From Chlorokybus atmophyticus (taxonomy: Eukaryota > Streptophyta > Chlorokybophyceae > Chlorokybales > Chlorokybaceae), in contig RHPI01001043.1 of the NCBI GenBank assembly GCA_009103225.1, forward strand, positions 102,056 to 166,055: 64,000 bases of DNA, in the 5' to 3' direction. This document shows, one piece after another, positions 50,401-61,499 of the stretch (within the stretch, counting starts at the first letter, position 1; each line of letters opens with the position of its first letter). Below the pieces are notes generated by a model. It searched no databases, had not been told where the DNA came from, and saw only the letters and a list, made by a program, of their open reading frames with translations. Position numbers and translations under genes: made by a program.

Positions 50401-52440
50401 TCCAGGCACATGTTGCTATACAAGACCTGGACGGGTCCCTCACTGGGTCAGGTAGGTGTGGTGTGATGTGGTTTGGTGTGCATGCGCGCGCGCACCTGTG
50501 CCCAAGTGCGCCTGTGTACGTATGCGCGCGCGTGCGTGCGCGCATGTGCGCGTGTGAATGTGTGTGCATGCGTGCGTGCGTAGCTGTCCGGCTCACTTGT
50601 GGCTGTCACTCTCAGGTGGGGGATGGCTCTTGTCTAATAATCCCAACATTTTGCCCTCTCCTGACTCAACCTCCGTGGCGACGCGAGCATCGGAAACCAA
50701 TACATCAGGATGGGTTGCGGGTTCCAATCTAATGTGTTGTTTCAGCTCGCTGTATGCCTGCAGCGTGTGCACGGGAGCTCCACTCTGCTACCGCAACTTC
50801 GATGTCAGGATCGTTGACCCTGATGCCATATACAAGATGACGCTCACGTGGGCCAATGGCACAAAAGTTGACACGCTGTCAGGGTGAGGAAACTGGCTGG
50901 GAGATATCTTGGGATCTGTGTTTGCATGTGTCACAGCTTGCTGACGTCTTGTTCGTGTGGTACTGTAGGACGGCAACATCGCGTGATTTAGTGGACTATC
51001 AGTTTGGGGATAAGGCAATAAGAGCCTTCACGGTCAACGTGCTCGCCAATCAATCATACGTTGTGGGCTTCATTGGTGGGCCATTCCCGGCCCAACTCAA
51101 TATCTCATTGGGTGATGACGACCCAACAAGCGTTGCATCCAACTATTATCTACAGCCGGATATCAACTGCGGGGGCTATGTGGACCTCCTGGTTCCCGCG
51201 CCTTCAAGCAAGCAGTGGTCGATATCGGGCAGTGCCTGGCCTCCTGCGTGCGCGGGTTCAACTGACGTGCCTCCTATATCGTCGGGATTTGCTGAAGGCT
51301 CCTATTATTGCAGCAGCTCTCAAGCAGATACCGCTCGCTTGCGGCTGGGCCAGGAACTCATAGGCATCAATCCCTTAGGCAAAGCTCCTCTTTACAACGG
51401 CGAGATTGACGGGACTGTGTATTTGGATATGGTCGATATCAGCACGGGGGTGATATCGGCGTGCAGCGGCATTGCACACGACTGCTTACTGCTTCTGAAC
51501 ACGTCAACTTGGCTTTATGATGATAGTGGCGTCGACACAACAACAGCGACGTCCTATATGCGCCCGCTGTTTGATGACACAACATGGAGCTCAGGCAAAG
51601 CTTTTTTCGCGCAAGGCCTGGCCCCGATGTCGACCAACACTGTACTCAACCCCACAGCAAGCGTGGCATACTTCCGAAGGCTTGTGAATGTGTCGGACAC
51701 GGCGTGTGTTGTGGGTGCCACTTTAGGACTAAAGTCTGCATCTGGTGCAATTATCTACCTCAACGGCATGGAGATTTATCGCGACAACATGCCGAGCGGC
51801 ACTGCAGATGAGTCCACAATCGCTTTGTCAAAGATATACATATCGGACTACGTCAATACCCAATACAACGTGCATGTCATATCGCAACCCAACATATCCG
51901 CCATCATTGTTGAGGGCGAGAACTACCTTGCTGCTGAGGTGCACACGCACTTTCGCGGTGGGACCTCCATCGCCTTTGACATGTGGATGAAGCTGTCTTA
52001 CTCCAACAACTGTGTTGGGGGGCCCGCGCGCAACACCGAGATATGTGACGGGCTGGACAACAATGCGGATGGCTTCATTGACGTGTATACCAATAATGGG
52101 AGTGGCCTGACGAGCACGTGCAGCACGCGATGTGGTGAAGGCACAACCACTTGCTTAGGCGGCGAGTGGGGTGTGTGCCAGCTTCCCCCTCCTGGCCCTG
52201 CAACGTGAGTGACACATAGCTGTTATGAGGTCTCATCCTGGCTTTGATGTTGATTATGCAGTGGTTGTGTCATCATATGTGTGCCTTGACAGGTGTAATG
52301 GAGTGCCTCCATCCTTTTCCCCTGTAACAACATTTCATTCGCCAGGGCTCAGGCAGTCCTCGGCGATATCGCTGCTGAGGCCATTGTTTGTGGCTCTCAT
52401 TTGTGCGCCTGCTGTGATTGTGGCGGTATTTTTGGGTTGA
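47402..52440 (+). CDS. Secreted G8-domain, CEMIP/fibrocystin-like protein with PbH1-type core
   Basis: About 14 exons: 47402-47513, 47603-47961, 48126-48236, 48312-48426, 48515-48855, 48923-49078, 49173-49298, 49374-49450, 49523-49851, 49932-50065, 50154-50451, 50616-50883, 50969-52204, 52293-52440. They join in phase to about 1269 residues. A signal peptide (hydrophobic core LVCLIHIAAA, then QTS) starts it. The G8 domain spans residues 38-250: WSDPQAWPDGQVPGDGSEV, GQLHLHG, WTRLATTAK, DYWVVGDRIAIA. Next is the diagnostic LGRYPLHFH segment, then a right-handed beta-helix stretch of NNT/NVxxSNN-type repeats. The C-terminal third has a jelly-roll-like region, the motif CDGLDNNADGFID, a Cys-rich CSTRCGEGTTTC, and a terminal hydrophobic tail that could be a membrane or GPI anchor. 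Animal relatives include the hyaluronan depolymerases CEMIP/TMEM2 and PKHD1L1. Substrate here is unknown. The 75-base intron at 48237-48311 contains no stop and might be retained. Confidence 0.85.
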
Positions 52441-53313
52441 TAAGCATCCGGGAGCTGCTTGCTCCTGTGTACGATTAACGTGGACAGCCATTGTTGGCTG
52501 GGGAGACAGTAGTAAACAATTGACCTGCAGCGCAAGGAGTAGGACTAGGCGTTGAATGCCAGTTTGGGTTAGTTAGGTGTCGAGGCGTATAGGTGGGAGT
52601 AGTGTACAACACATGAGTTAGATAGTTGCATTGATATTGCTTTCGGTTGCAATTGCCATTTAAGCTTGTAACAACAGGCATTGTTCGGCTATCAGGTTGA
52701 GGTTCTCTTATTGCATATCACTTTAGGTGGTGTGACTTGATTGTGTATGTTCCTTGGAATGTTGCGGGATCTTGCTGCGGCTGCTGTGCGCCATCTCCTT
52801 GCAACCTTAACAACCCTGATTGCATGCGAGCATCATTGTGTATGCCGCAGTACAACACAGCGCCAGGATGATTGCTCACAGGGACAGTCATTGGCGACCT
52901 TTATCAGTCGGTACACACGTATTTGTGTCGTGCATTCAAGACTTAATTGACATCTACACAGCTGTAACCCGAACATAATGCAACCGCCAATGTAGACCAA
53001 CCAGTCGCACTGTTCTGCACGACTACCATGCATGCAGACCTTGTCTCCGATTCAGTGTCTACCAACAATCTGAAGACCTTACTTTCAACCGGAAGAAACC
53101 TCAGAACAACAACCTGTACTGATGCACTGTGCCTCACATTCGTTCAGAACAAGCCACATGCTTGCAACGCGCAGTCGTACCCAACCTGCTTGCACAAGTC
53201 TTGATGCAATTACCCCACTACAACCAGCTATACACTATGACTGCAACAAATCGGTGTCTCTGCACATTACAGTTTGCCTACCAGCTGATTTACAAGCATG
53301 CGCATGACTACTG
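52441..53313. other. Intergenic region between convergent genes
   Basis: Three-prime sequences of the G8-protein gene (TGTAA near 52669) and the M48 gene meet here. Small ORFs without domains. Confidence 0.5.
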
Positions 53314-54760
53314 TCAACTTGAATGCAGCTTCGGTGACATCGCTGACGCCACATTCGAGTTGTCAACAACCTGCACGACTGTGACCTTCGACTGCTGCGC
53401 TTTAGTGCTGTGCCGCATGCCGCGCCTCAGCAGTATTCGAAACTCTTCGCTGCGCGACCACTGATCGATCTCCCTGGCTCTCAACACCGGCAGCGGATGC
53501 GACAGCTGTCTTGTTTGTGCATTCCTGTATGAGATCTTGAGTGCTCACCAGCGCATCAGATTCCCTTCTTGATCTAATGATACGAAGGCGAACTTGCATA
53601 CTTTCAATTGCTCCTACCTGAGATACCACCCAACTGGTGAAGAAGTAGCTTCGTCATAAGACCTTGCTTGCTGTAAAAAAGCATCTACATTCAGCTCATC
53701 CGCTAATGACTTGCACCCGCCGGCCAGCTTCATTTGCACAGAAACCACTACCTGCCAAGCAACAGCGTGAAGTGAAGACCACGTCAGTAAAGCCTCCAAA
53801 CAATGCGCATGCATACAACTGTAAAGAATTGGCTTTGCTTGTGCACTAGGTTTGGACTGAATGTACCGTGTACTGTACTGAGTAATCGACAAGCATGCTT
53901 GACCTTGGGGTCTTGTGCAACCAGGAGGGCTGCTCGATCGCATGTCAACTCGGCAGCTCGCAACCATCGCAGCAATTGGTCTTCAAGCCCGCTTGCCAAA
54001 AACATACCAAGTCCTGCACCAACACAGTGTCAACCCCTCACCCCGTACTGTTGGTCCCTCCAACCCAGTACTACTGTAACTGCACGCCTTCATTATACTA
54101 ACAAGCTTGCATGTAAGCATGCCAGCTTGCAGGATGCAGCAACGCACACTGACCTGGCAAGCTTGTAGCGTACAAAGCAAGAAGGTTGGCGACCGTGAGC
54201 CAAACACCATGATCACACTTCAGATGACCAAGCTCATGTGCAAACACCGCCTGCAAGCACAGCAGCAGCTCAGCACCAGTAGTGATGTTAATGACGTGCA
54301 TGCAATTCAAAGAAGCTGTCATATTACCTGCAACTCCTTTGGTGAAAGTAATTCAACGAGCGCGGTGTGAACAACAATGAATGGTCGACGACCGGAGAGC
54401 GCGAGCGTGTAGGCATTGGGAACGGGCGATTGCTTTATGTACAGGTCGGGAGCGGGCGCGACACCTAGTATCCTGCATGCCTCTTGCAGCAAGTCGTATA
54501 GAGCAGGAAGCTGTGGATGATAAGGTAGATACTTAGTCAGTCAACATCATGTGACAATTTCTCCACAATGATGAGTTGCAATGCACCTGATATGGCCACA
54601 AGTGCCCACCTGCTTGGGTCCAACTTGAACTGAAGTCCCAATGTTCTCTAACAACATCACCTGCATGAAACATGCCTTGTCTGCATTCATGGTTGTCTTT
54701 GAGGTACGCTTGCTCAGAGCCGACTCAAAAGTGTGCTTGTACACTCAAGGCCTGAAAAAA

Positions 54761-54791
<31 letters not shown>

Positions 54792-55690
54792 TGTGCACGC
54801 ACACACACACAGACGTGACGGGTATACCTGTTCAGGTATGGGGCTGAACAGTCTCTTGGCGACGAGCTCCAACCCTGGCACTAGCTGCAACAACCTTGTG
54901 TTCTGTTTGTCAAGTGGGTGTCGAAATTCGTCTGGGTCGAGGGTGTTGAACGACGCTGATGATGATGATGATGTAGACACCTGCTTTGCAAAGCAGCAGC
55001 TGTCAGTTGCAAAGCGCCGTATATGCTTTCGCAACATGACCACGCACTTCATGCTTTCTGTGCAGGCAGAATGTGACACAGATGGCATGCAACAACCATG
55101 ACAGACCAATGTCTGCGCGACATCACCACAACGAGACTCGTCATGCCGCACAGGCATGCTTGCTCTGCGTCAGGCAGGTGGTACATACACCGATTTGCTT
55201 AAGAGAACTTCTGCAATGAGCACTGCTGTCGACTGCTTGTTTGCAAAGAGGTTGTTTAGCGAAGGCAGCACGCAGCAGCAACACACGAACAGGGTGCAAA
55301 GCTACGGTAGTAGCATGCCCAAAGCTATCCCGCTTGAGTTGCTTGCGACAGGGAAGAGCGCAATCGCGCAATTGTGCTGAGTGACTCAATTGTGCATGCC
55401 AGCAAGCGAGCACTGGCTGGATCAACACAGCACAGCCAAGGGCAGGGCAAACGCCTGTTCACACTCACCGCAGCAGCAGCCGAAACGCCTGCTCTTCGTC
55501 GCTGAAGCCGCAATCGCACAGGCCGCAAGCTGCTGTGCCTTGACAGAGCTTTGAGGCCAACTGGTCGACTGCTAGAACTGCTCCTGCTTAGCGCAAACCA
55601 CACAGGCAAGCACGCTGATCCTGTTGTGGCTACAATTGCTGCTGACAGCGGCACAGTTCGCCCTGCCACCCCCGCCGCCATTGCACCCAT
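53314..55690 (-). CDS. PGM48: M48 zinc metalloprotease, plastoglobule PGM48-like
   Basis: Eight exons (55690-55469, 54980-54828, 54660-54610, 54510-54328, 54250-54154, 54013-53904, 53751-53618, 53524-53314) join in phase to about 386 residues. Seen: DPDEFRHPLDKQNT, LLENIGTSV, IKQSPVPNAYTLALSG, the HExxH zinc motif in FAHELGHLKCDHG, RWLRAAELTCDRAALL with the third zinc-ligand Glu, then LAGGCKSLADELNVDAFL, SSPVGWYL and RQLSHPLPVLRAREIDQW. This order matches the plant PGM48 family, a plastoglobule peptidase linked to leaf senescence in Arabidopsis. The first exon (starting MGAMAAGVAG) is Ser/Arg/Ala-rich and ends phase 0, as the next begins, so it makes a convincing chloroplast transit peptide; its link to exon 2 is an inference. 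The C-terminus runs about 30 residues past the conserved end. Confidence 0.9.
54755..54791. repeat. Poly-A (23) followed by a CA run, in an M48 intron
   Basis: Twenty-three A at 54755-54777, then acacacac to 54791. On the coding (minus) strand this is GT-repeat followed by poly-T in the intron after the 54980-54828 exon. Confidence 0.9.
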
Positions 55691-58641
55691 GACTGCTCCT
55701 ATACACCTAACCCACTGCGCCCGCTTTTCAACGCCAACGACGCCAACGCCAACAACGACGCCGACGCCGACCACGTCGACTACAACGATGACGATAACAC
55801 CAAACCTTACAATGACTTTATTGCCTTGGTGGCGGTGTCGTTGGCGTGGGCGGCGGCGAAGGTCATTCGCTTTGGTGCACGAGATAAGGCTGTTGTAGCT
55901 GCTTCTGCTGCGCAAGTAAGCAGAAGTACTGGGCTTGCAGCGTGCTTGAAGCTAAGGTGTAGGGTTCTGGCGGCCTGCTTGTTTGCATGCATGGAGTTGT
56001 TGTGTTGGTTAACACTATAGACATGCTGGCTGCGCGCACTCAAGCAGGCTTGCGCAGCTTGCATTTAGCAGAAGACTGAGCTGTGCATATGCACAAGCAT
56101 GCGGGTGCCTTGGCCAACAGCAAGCCAAGTCACAGGCTGAGCACATGCTTGCTGGGTGCTCTCGTTAGCGAGCAAACATGAATTGCCAAGCAACTTGTTG
56201 TACCATGGCAGCTGTCATTGCACTAGCCAGTTTGAGAGGTAGCCTTGCCACTGTCGTGGCCAGCGCAGGGGCGGAGCGGTAAATGATGATAACCAAGTGT
56301 AACAGCATGCAGCGCAGGCTTGCATGTCTCAGCTCAGTTGTAAGCCATGCTGTCCGGCGCAGTCTTCGAGCCAACGCAGACCCTGTCAAGATTCCCTACT
56401 AGAGCATGCCCTTGCAGGGTCCTGAGGCAGTCCATAGATGCTCGTGTAGTCTGTTGAGTTGAATCCATCGTTATGCCCAACCGGCATAACACGCTTACAG
56501 CGCACGCATGCAGAGAGAGGCACACAGAGACGCAGACATGCATAATATTACCCTCGACGTTCTTATGCATGCATGCACAGATGGGCTAACTCAACTTGCC
56601 TCTCGATGGTTGGCAACAATTGGTCTAACTCTGTGCACACTCACACAGGGCAGTAGGAGTACAGTAGGGTATAGAGTAGAGTTGGCCCGGTGGTTGCATA
56701 TGGAACATGCAGGTGCGTCGAATTGTTTGCATGCAGTGGATGTTGTGCAAATGCATGTCGATGTCAGTTGCTCGCATATCCTATACACGCACACACATGC
56801 ACGCAGGAGCGCGCGCGCACGCACACATACACACATACACACAATGGGCATACCCCTATCGCATTTTCTGTACACATGTGTTTGCACACAACAATGGAGA
56901 CGTGCAGGCACAAGCGCATGCATGTGCGACGTTGCTTACGTGTTACATAGCGGCAGCGATGCAGAAGAGTGAGGACCTCCTTGCGAGCATGTTACCAGTT
57001 GAGCAATTGAACATTTTGTCATGGCAGAAGCAACCGCAAGCATTGCACCAGGCTGCAGATAAGTACACACAGCAGCCTAGTGCACATTCTTACCGCAGGA
57101 CTCATAACACACAAGAGTTGCATTGTAAGTAAGCTCAAAGAGTGGTAATCGTGCACGTGCAACAATAGATAGGGCAAATAAGCAACCAAACACACGGTTT
57201 GTGGGGGTCAAGACAGAATTCAACTCTAGGACCATACGAAAACCGCATCACATGTATCCAGTGAAGCACGCAAGCGAAGCATTGAGCTGCACTTAGCTTT
57301 ATGTGGGCCACGATAGCTAAGGCAACGTCCGACGCAGATGTAGCCAGGCCAGGACATAGTGGCTCTCATCATGGCAAGCGCTCCACTGCAGCCACCTCAT
57401 GCTCCAGCAATGCCGAATCCTACGCACGCTATAATGCGCAGCCTATAGCCAAAACCTACACAAGTAGCCTGACATCTTCCGCAATCTGAACTGTACAGCA
57501 AATACCAATTACAACGCAATCCATTGATTTAACATGGGAATGTGCATATTAAGGAGCCTTGCAATGCAACACTTACAAATGCAAGCAATGGTAGTTTCAA
57601 CCAACCCACGCAAGATACGTTACAAGTTAACTGGCCATTAATACATGACGTGTCATATATAAGAACTTGAACTACACAAACAAACAATAGAGTTGCTTAA
57701 CAAGCAAACTCAAAGCAAAGCTGACATTGCAAGCAAGCAGATGTTGAGCACACAAAGCACAGCAGCATAAATTAACATGGGGGCCAAGGTAGAGCTAGCA
57801 CAACAGACCAACCAATCAAGACACTCGCTACACAATTAGACCCTCATAGGAGAGATAGCAGGCAGCAGGCAGGCATGCAGATTATGACGCAAGATGAGCA
57901 ACCTGCAGAGCGCAGGGAGAGAGAGAAGGTAGAGGTCAGGTCCGGGCAGGAGCAGGAGCAGCATGCACGACGATAGACTTGACCAACGCCTAGACTTGGC
58001 CCCCAGCGTCCATCTCTGCGCGGTGTTTGGGCTATGGCGCCGCCACCTCACCTTCAATCTTATAACCCTGTTGCTCAGACCTGTAGGGCAAATAGGCTGC
58101 AGGCTGTATGTTGTTAGGGTTGTAGGGGTTCCACCAACAGTGTATCGGCATACACCGCAAGGCCCACATCATGATGTCATAATATCACAAAAGCATAACA
58201 GCACACAAGTACAACAGCATAACACCAGCACAGCATAGCAGTATGATAGCATGACATCATCATTCACAAAAGCATGACCATAATATACATGCGAGCAAGA
58301 TTCCCTGCTCCCTGCACTTCTCACCTGCAACTCAGCTGACTTACTTGCTTGTTGATGTAGTTGCTGCTAGTTTCTTCACCATCAACTGGAACAAGTAGTT
58401 GTAGCTCATCATGGACGCTGCCGTGATGTCTTACCATCCACCTGCGCAACTTAGCCAACAACGTGTGCTTGTTATAGCCCTATTCTTCATACTTGTGAGC
58501 TGCCTCACCATGTTCTTGATATAGTGCAACCTGTGTGTAGACAAATGCTAAAAGTTAATGCACTGTGACATTACTACCCCCAATTTGGCTTGCAATGAGA
58601 TGTTTTAAAGTGAATGGGGTGCACGTCTGTGTGGGATGTTC
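55691..58641. other. Gene-poor region upstream of the M48 gene
   Basis: About 3 kb without a recognisable gene on either strand. It includes the M48 promoter side (ccaacgacgccaacg-type repeats at 55735-55800), CA-rich tracts at 56770-56850, and an agcataaca-rich stretch at about 58185-58270. A plus ORF at 57301-57489 has no known domain. The last part may be 3' remnant of the retroelement that follows on the minus strand. Confidence 0.45.
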
Positions 58642-59712
58642 TCAAACTGTTGCATCCAGCGTGGAATACACGCGAGAACACAAAGTAATATCTTGTATCT
58701 TAAAATTTGTCATGGCCAGAAAGTCAGCCGGCGTACCGGCTGCCAACTGGGTTGGTGTCAATGTGCCCTGCGGATAAACGCCACCTTCAAGCACAGTGTC
58801 CCTCGCATACATGACATTATTCAAATAAGCAACATCAATGATGAGGACGTCATCCACATACCAAACTATGCACTTGCACCACTTGCATAGCTTGTCCTCG
58901 CGGCCCGAGGCCTTGAGTGCACGAACAAAGGTTGGTTTCTTAGAGCTTAAATACAAGTTTGCAAGATATACCCCCGCGTTACTGCCCATAGGGATTCCCA
59001 CTGCCTGCTTGTGCAGCTGGTCCCCTGCACTGTTAACATAATAGTTGTCAAGCAGGTAAGCCAGCAGCACAGTTAAAGACTCAGCTATGTAGAACTTGCA
59101 GCTGTTCGTGTCCCTGTATAGCGCACTGTGCCGGACCCACTAGTGCTGTACAACACCCCTTTCAGACATTTACTTGAGCAACGTATATCCTCTGCAATGT
59201 CGCAGCCAATGTGAACTGTTCAGATAGCAATTGCGACATGCATGCCAAGAGGTCGTGACAAATGTTAGTGTAAAGGTTGATAAGATTAAATGACACCATC
59301 TGCACAGGGACAAGCTTATATGTCACCGAGCGTGTTGTATTGCAGTGCTACAGTAGTCTTTGCGGTTACAACTGGCAGTGCCACATCTCTCGACCATAAT
59401 TGGTCGAACACAGCGGCCACCACCTTGTATGTTCGTGTCAACCAAATGCTCACAACTTGTTGAACAGAATGAGGTGTTGTAGGCCACCACTACAAAGCGG
59501 GGCTTTGGAGGGTTCTTGTGTAGCTTGAGTGTCAAGTACAAATGTGGCAATTTTGCCCGCTTGCTGGTTTGAGTGATAAGCATGTGTGACACAAAAGGTT
59601 TTGTGCCACTGTAGCATTTGATCAGATTATGATCTCTTGGTTCTATCACCAACTCATATATAGGAATTTCGAGTTCATCCCGTAGCAGGCACAGGCAGTA
59701 GGACTTACACAA
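58642..59712 (-). pseudogene. Second Penelope-like reverse transcriptase, decayed
   Basis: Two minus-strand frames (59712-59323 and about 59120-58642) cover RT fingers and palm. The first shows LYLTLKLHKNPPKPRF, the typical PK(I/V)HKxPxxxR region. Between them, NLYTNICHDLL marks motif A, but the catalytic Asp position reads Asn (SFNLINLY). The second shows AVGIPMGSNAGVYLANLYL and WYVDDVLI, then GGVYPQGTL, clearly homologous to the copy at 36558-37580. Frame changes and stops between the blocks and after the palm make it a pseudogene. No flanking repeats like those of the other copy were recognised. Confidence 0.65.
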
Positions 59713-60267
59713 AATAGCAAAGACTACATTGCATTTATCAAATAATATCCACTTTCGTAATTACATGCATCTTATAGCACGCGTACCATTGGGGGATCAC
59801 AAGCAGTGTAGGTGGGGGCATGGTTGGGTGGCAGCTGTTATGTGTTGATAGTGGCCATAATTGCCCTCACCTCCTGCACCACAGCTTGTGCCCAACAATT
59901 GGACAGACCTGAACACCCCTGTTGCGCTGACAACTGGTCAGAGCAACAGAAAGCATGCACAACTCCAACCATATCATTAGCACACGCATCACCACACAGT
60001 GCTGCGGGCGGCCTGTACTTGGTGCCTGCAGTGTACAGTGCAACATTGCTGTTTGGAGCACACCATAATTACAGGTCACAACTTGGTGTAACTATGCATG
60101 GATGTAATTGACAAAATGCGCATCACCACACTAGCATTATGTCGTCACCATTGCCTCCGGTTCGTGCATAGTCATATGCAAAGCAATGCGTGAACGATTG
60201 CAGATAACATGGTTAAAGGCTTTCTTGTATCTCCAATAGATGACATGCGCCTGCAGGGCAGATGCAT
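59713..60267. other. Intergenic, no gene recognised
   Basis: Small ORFs only, none with a domain. Confidence 0.45.
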
Positions 60268-61101
60268 TCAGTCAGTCAGTGTGCATCCGTCAGACCCTAC
60301 ATCCACAAGCTTGGCTGCATGTAGCTGCTTGCTTACACTTTCAGACCGCGTTGCTTTGGTAGACTTTGCTGGCGTTTGTGGAACTGAAGGCTGGCCGTTC
60401 TTCTTGGAGGATGATTCTTGTCTTGGCTTTTTTGCTGGGGTCTCAGCTGCTGGTGGTTCCTCCTCCTCTGATTCCTCCTCATCCGACACCTCCTGCTCCT
60501 CCTCCTGCTCCTCCTCCTTCCCCTTGTCCTTCTGCTCTGATGCAGCTGGATTGGGAGGATGCGTGTACACCCATTTGTGCCCGGTTGAAGTCTTCTCCAG
60601 CTTCCATCCTTCGGGGGGGCCGCTAGGTCCCCAATCTTCCGGTTTTGCCAAGTGCTCACCGTCCTGTATGGGTAGTTACTTCAGCTTTAAAGATACATAA
60701 ACAGACAGAGATGCATAATAGACAGAGATACATACAGCTAGCAGCAGCATACCTACAGCAGCAGCATACATACAGATAGCAGCTTGAACACAGACAATAA
60801 AACTTGCAAAAATGCAGCTATGTAAGCATGAACCAAGCAAGCTCACCTTTATCTGCTGCACAACTTGGTCGGTGAGCTGCTGCAACTCGGAGCCGTGAGG
60901 GAGCTTCTCCTTGGGCGTTGCTCCTGGCAGTTTCTCAAACTGTTCAGGGCCCACACGAATCTTGGTGCAGGTGAGGGAGCCAATGTGCTGCTTGACCTTG
61001 CTGACAACGGACCTCTGCAACAAGACTTGACAATATTTGCAGCGCCAAGGCTGCTCTGCACCAGACTGCCAGTATGCACTAGCCTCTGCCTTGCCCTTCA
61101 T
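60268..61101 (-). CDS. BED-like zinc-finger protein with acidic tail, unrecognised family
   Basis: Two exons (61101-60847 and 60663-60268) give about 216 residues. The N-terminal part (WRCKYC, then SVVSKVKQHIGSLTC) has the spacing of a BED-type zinc finger, as in transposases and chromatin boundary proteins. It is followed by KIRVGPEQFEKLPG. The second exon contains GPPEGWKLEKTSTGHKWVYTHP, which faintly recalls methyl-CpG-binding-type strands. A long Glu/Lys-rich acidic stretch and a Lys/Arg/Ser-rich tail (KKPRQESSSKKNG) follow. A nuclear, DNA-binding role is inferred. It is transcribed divergently from the SAM-domain gene, 399 bp apart. Could be a domesticated or accessory transposon gene. 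Confidence 0.6.
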
Positions 61102-61499
61102 GCTTGCTATGCTCAATACGCTGCAACAGCTCAACGCTTCACAAACCGAGGCCACCAAGCACGCCGCCGCCACACACAGGAATAGCCGTTGTATGTCCTA
61201 TGTATGCTGCTGTGGCTATTTATTACTCAGGAATCCTAACCCTAACCCTAACCCTACCCTAACTTGTGCGCAGCTGACTTCTGCGCAGTAAGACTCCGAA
61301 GAAGCACAGCTGTCCGCAGTGCTTCGGCGGCGGCGGTGGCGGCGGCGGAGGTGGCGGTAGTGAAGGTGGTGGCGGGAGTGAAATCGGTGGTTGACTGTTT
61401 TGCGTCTTGGCGTTTCCGGGCCTACTTGCTAGGTTGCGGTGCTGGAAGCTGTTTCTAGCTGCTACCAAGCTGCAAGGTTGTGTGCTGCTCTCAAGCACA
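61102..61499. promoter_or_regulatory. Bidirectional promoter with telomere-like and GGC repeats
   Basis: Between divergent start codons at 61101 (-) and 61500 (+). Contains a CCCTAA-type array (about four units with one short unit) at 61234-61263 and a ggcggcggtggcgg tract at 61325-61385. Short telomere-like boxes occur in plant promoters; a functional role here is unproven. Confidence 0.45.

Noticed and set aside
57301-57489. Ser/Ala-rich 62-residue ORF
   Set aside because: No start context, domain or neighbouring exon to support it.
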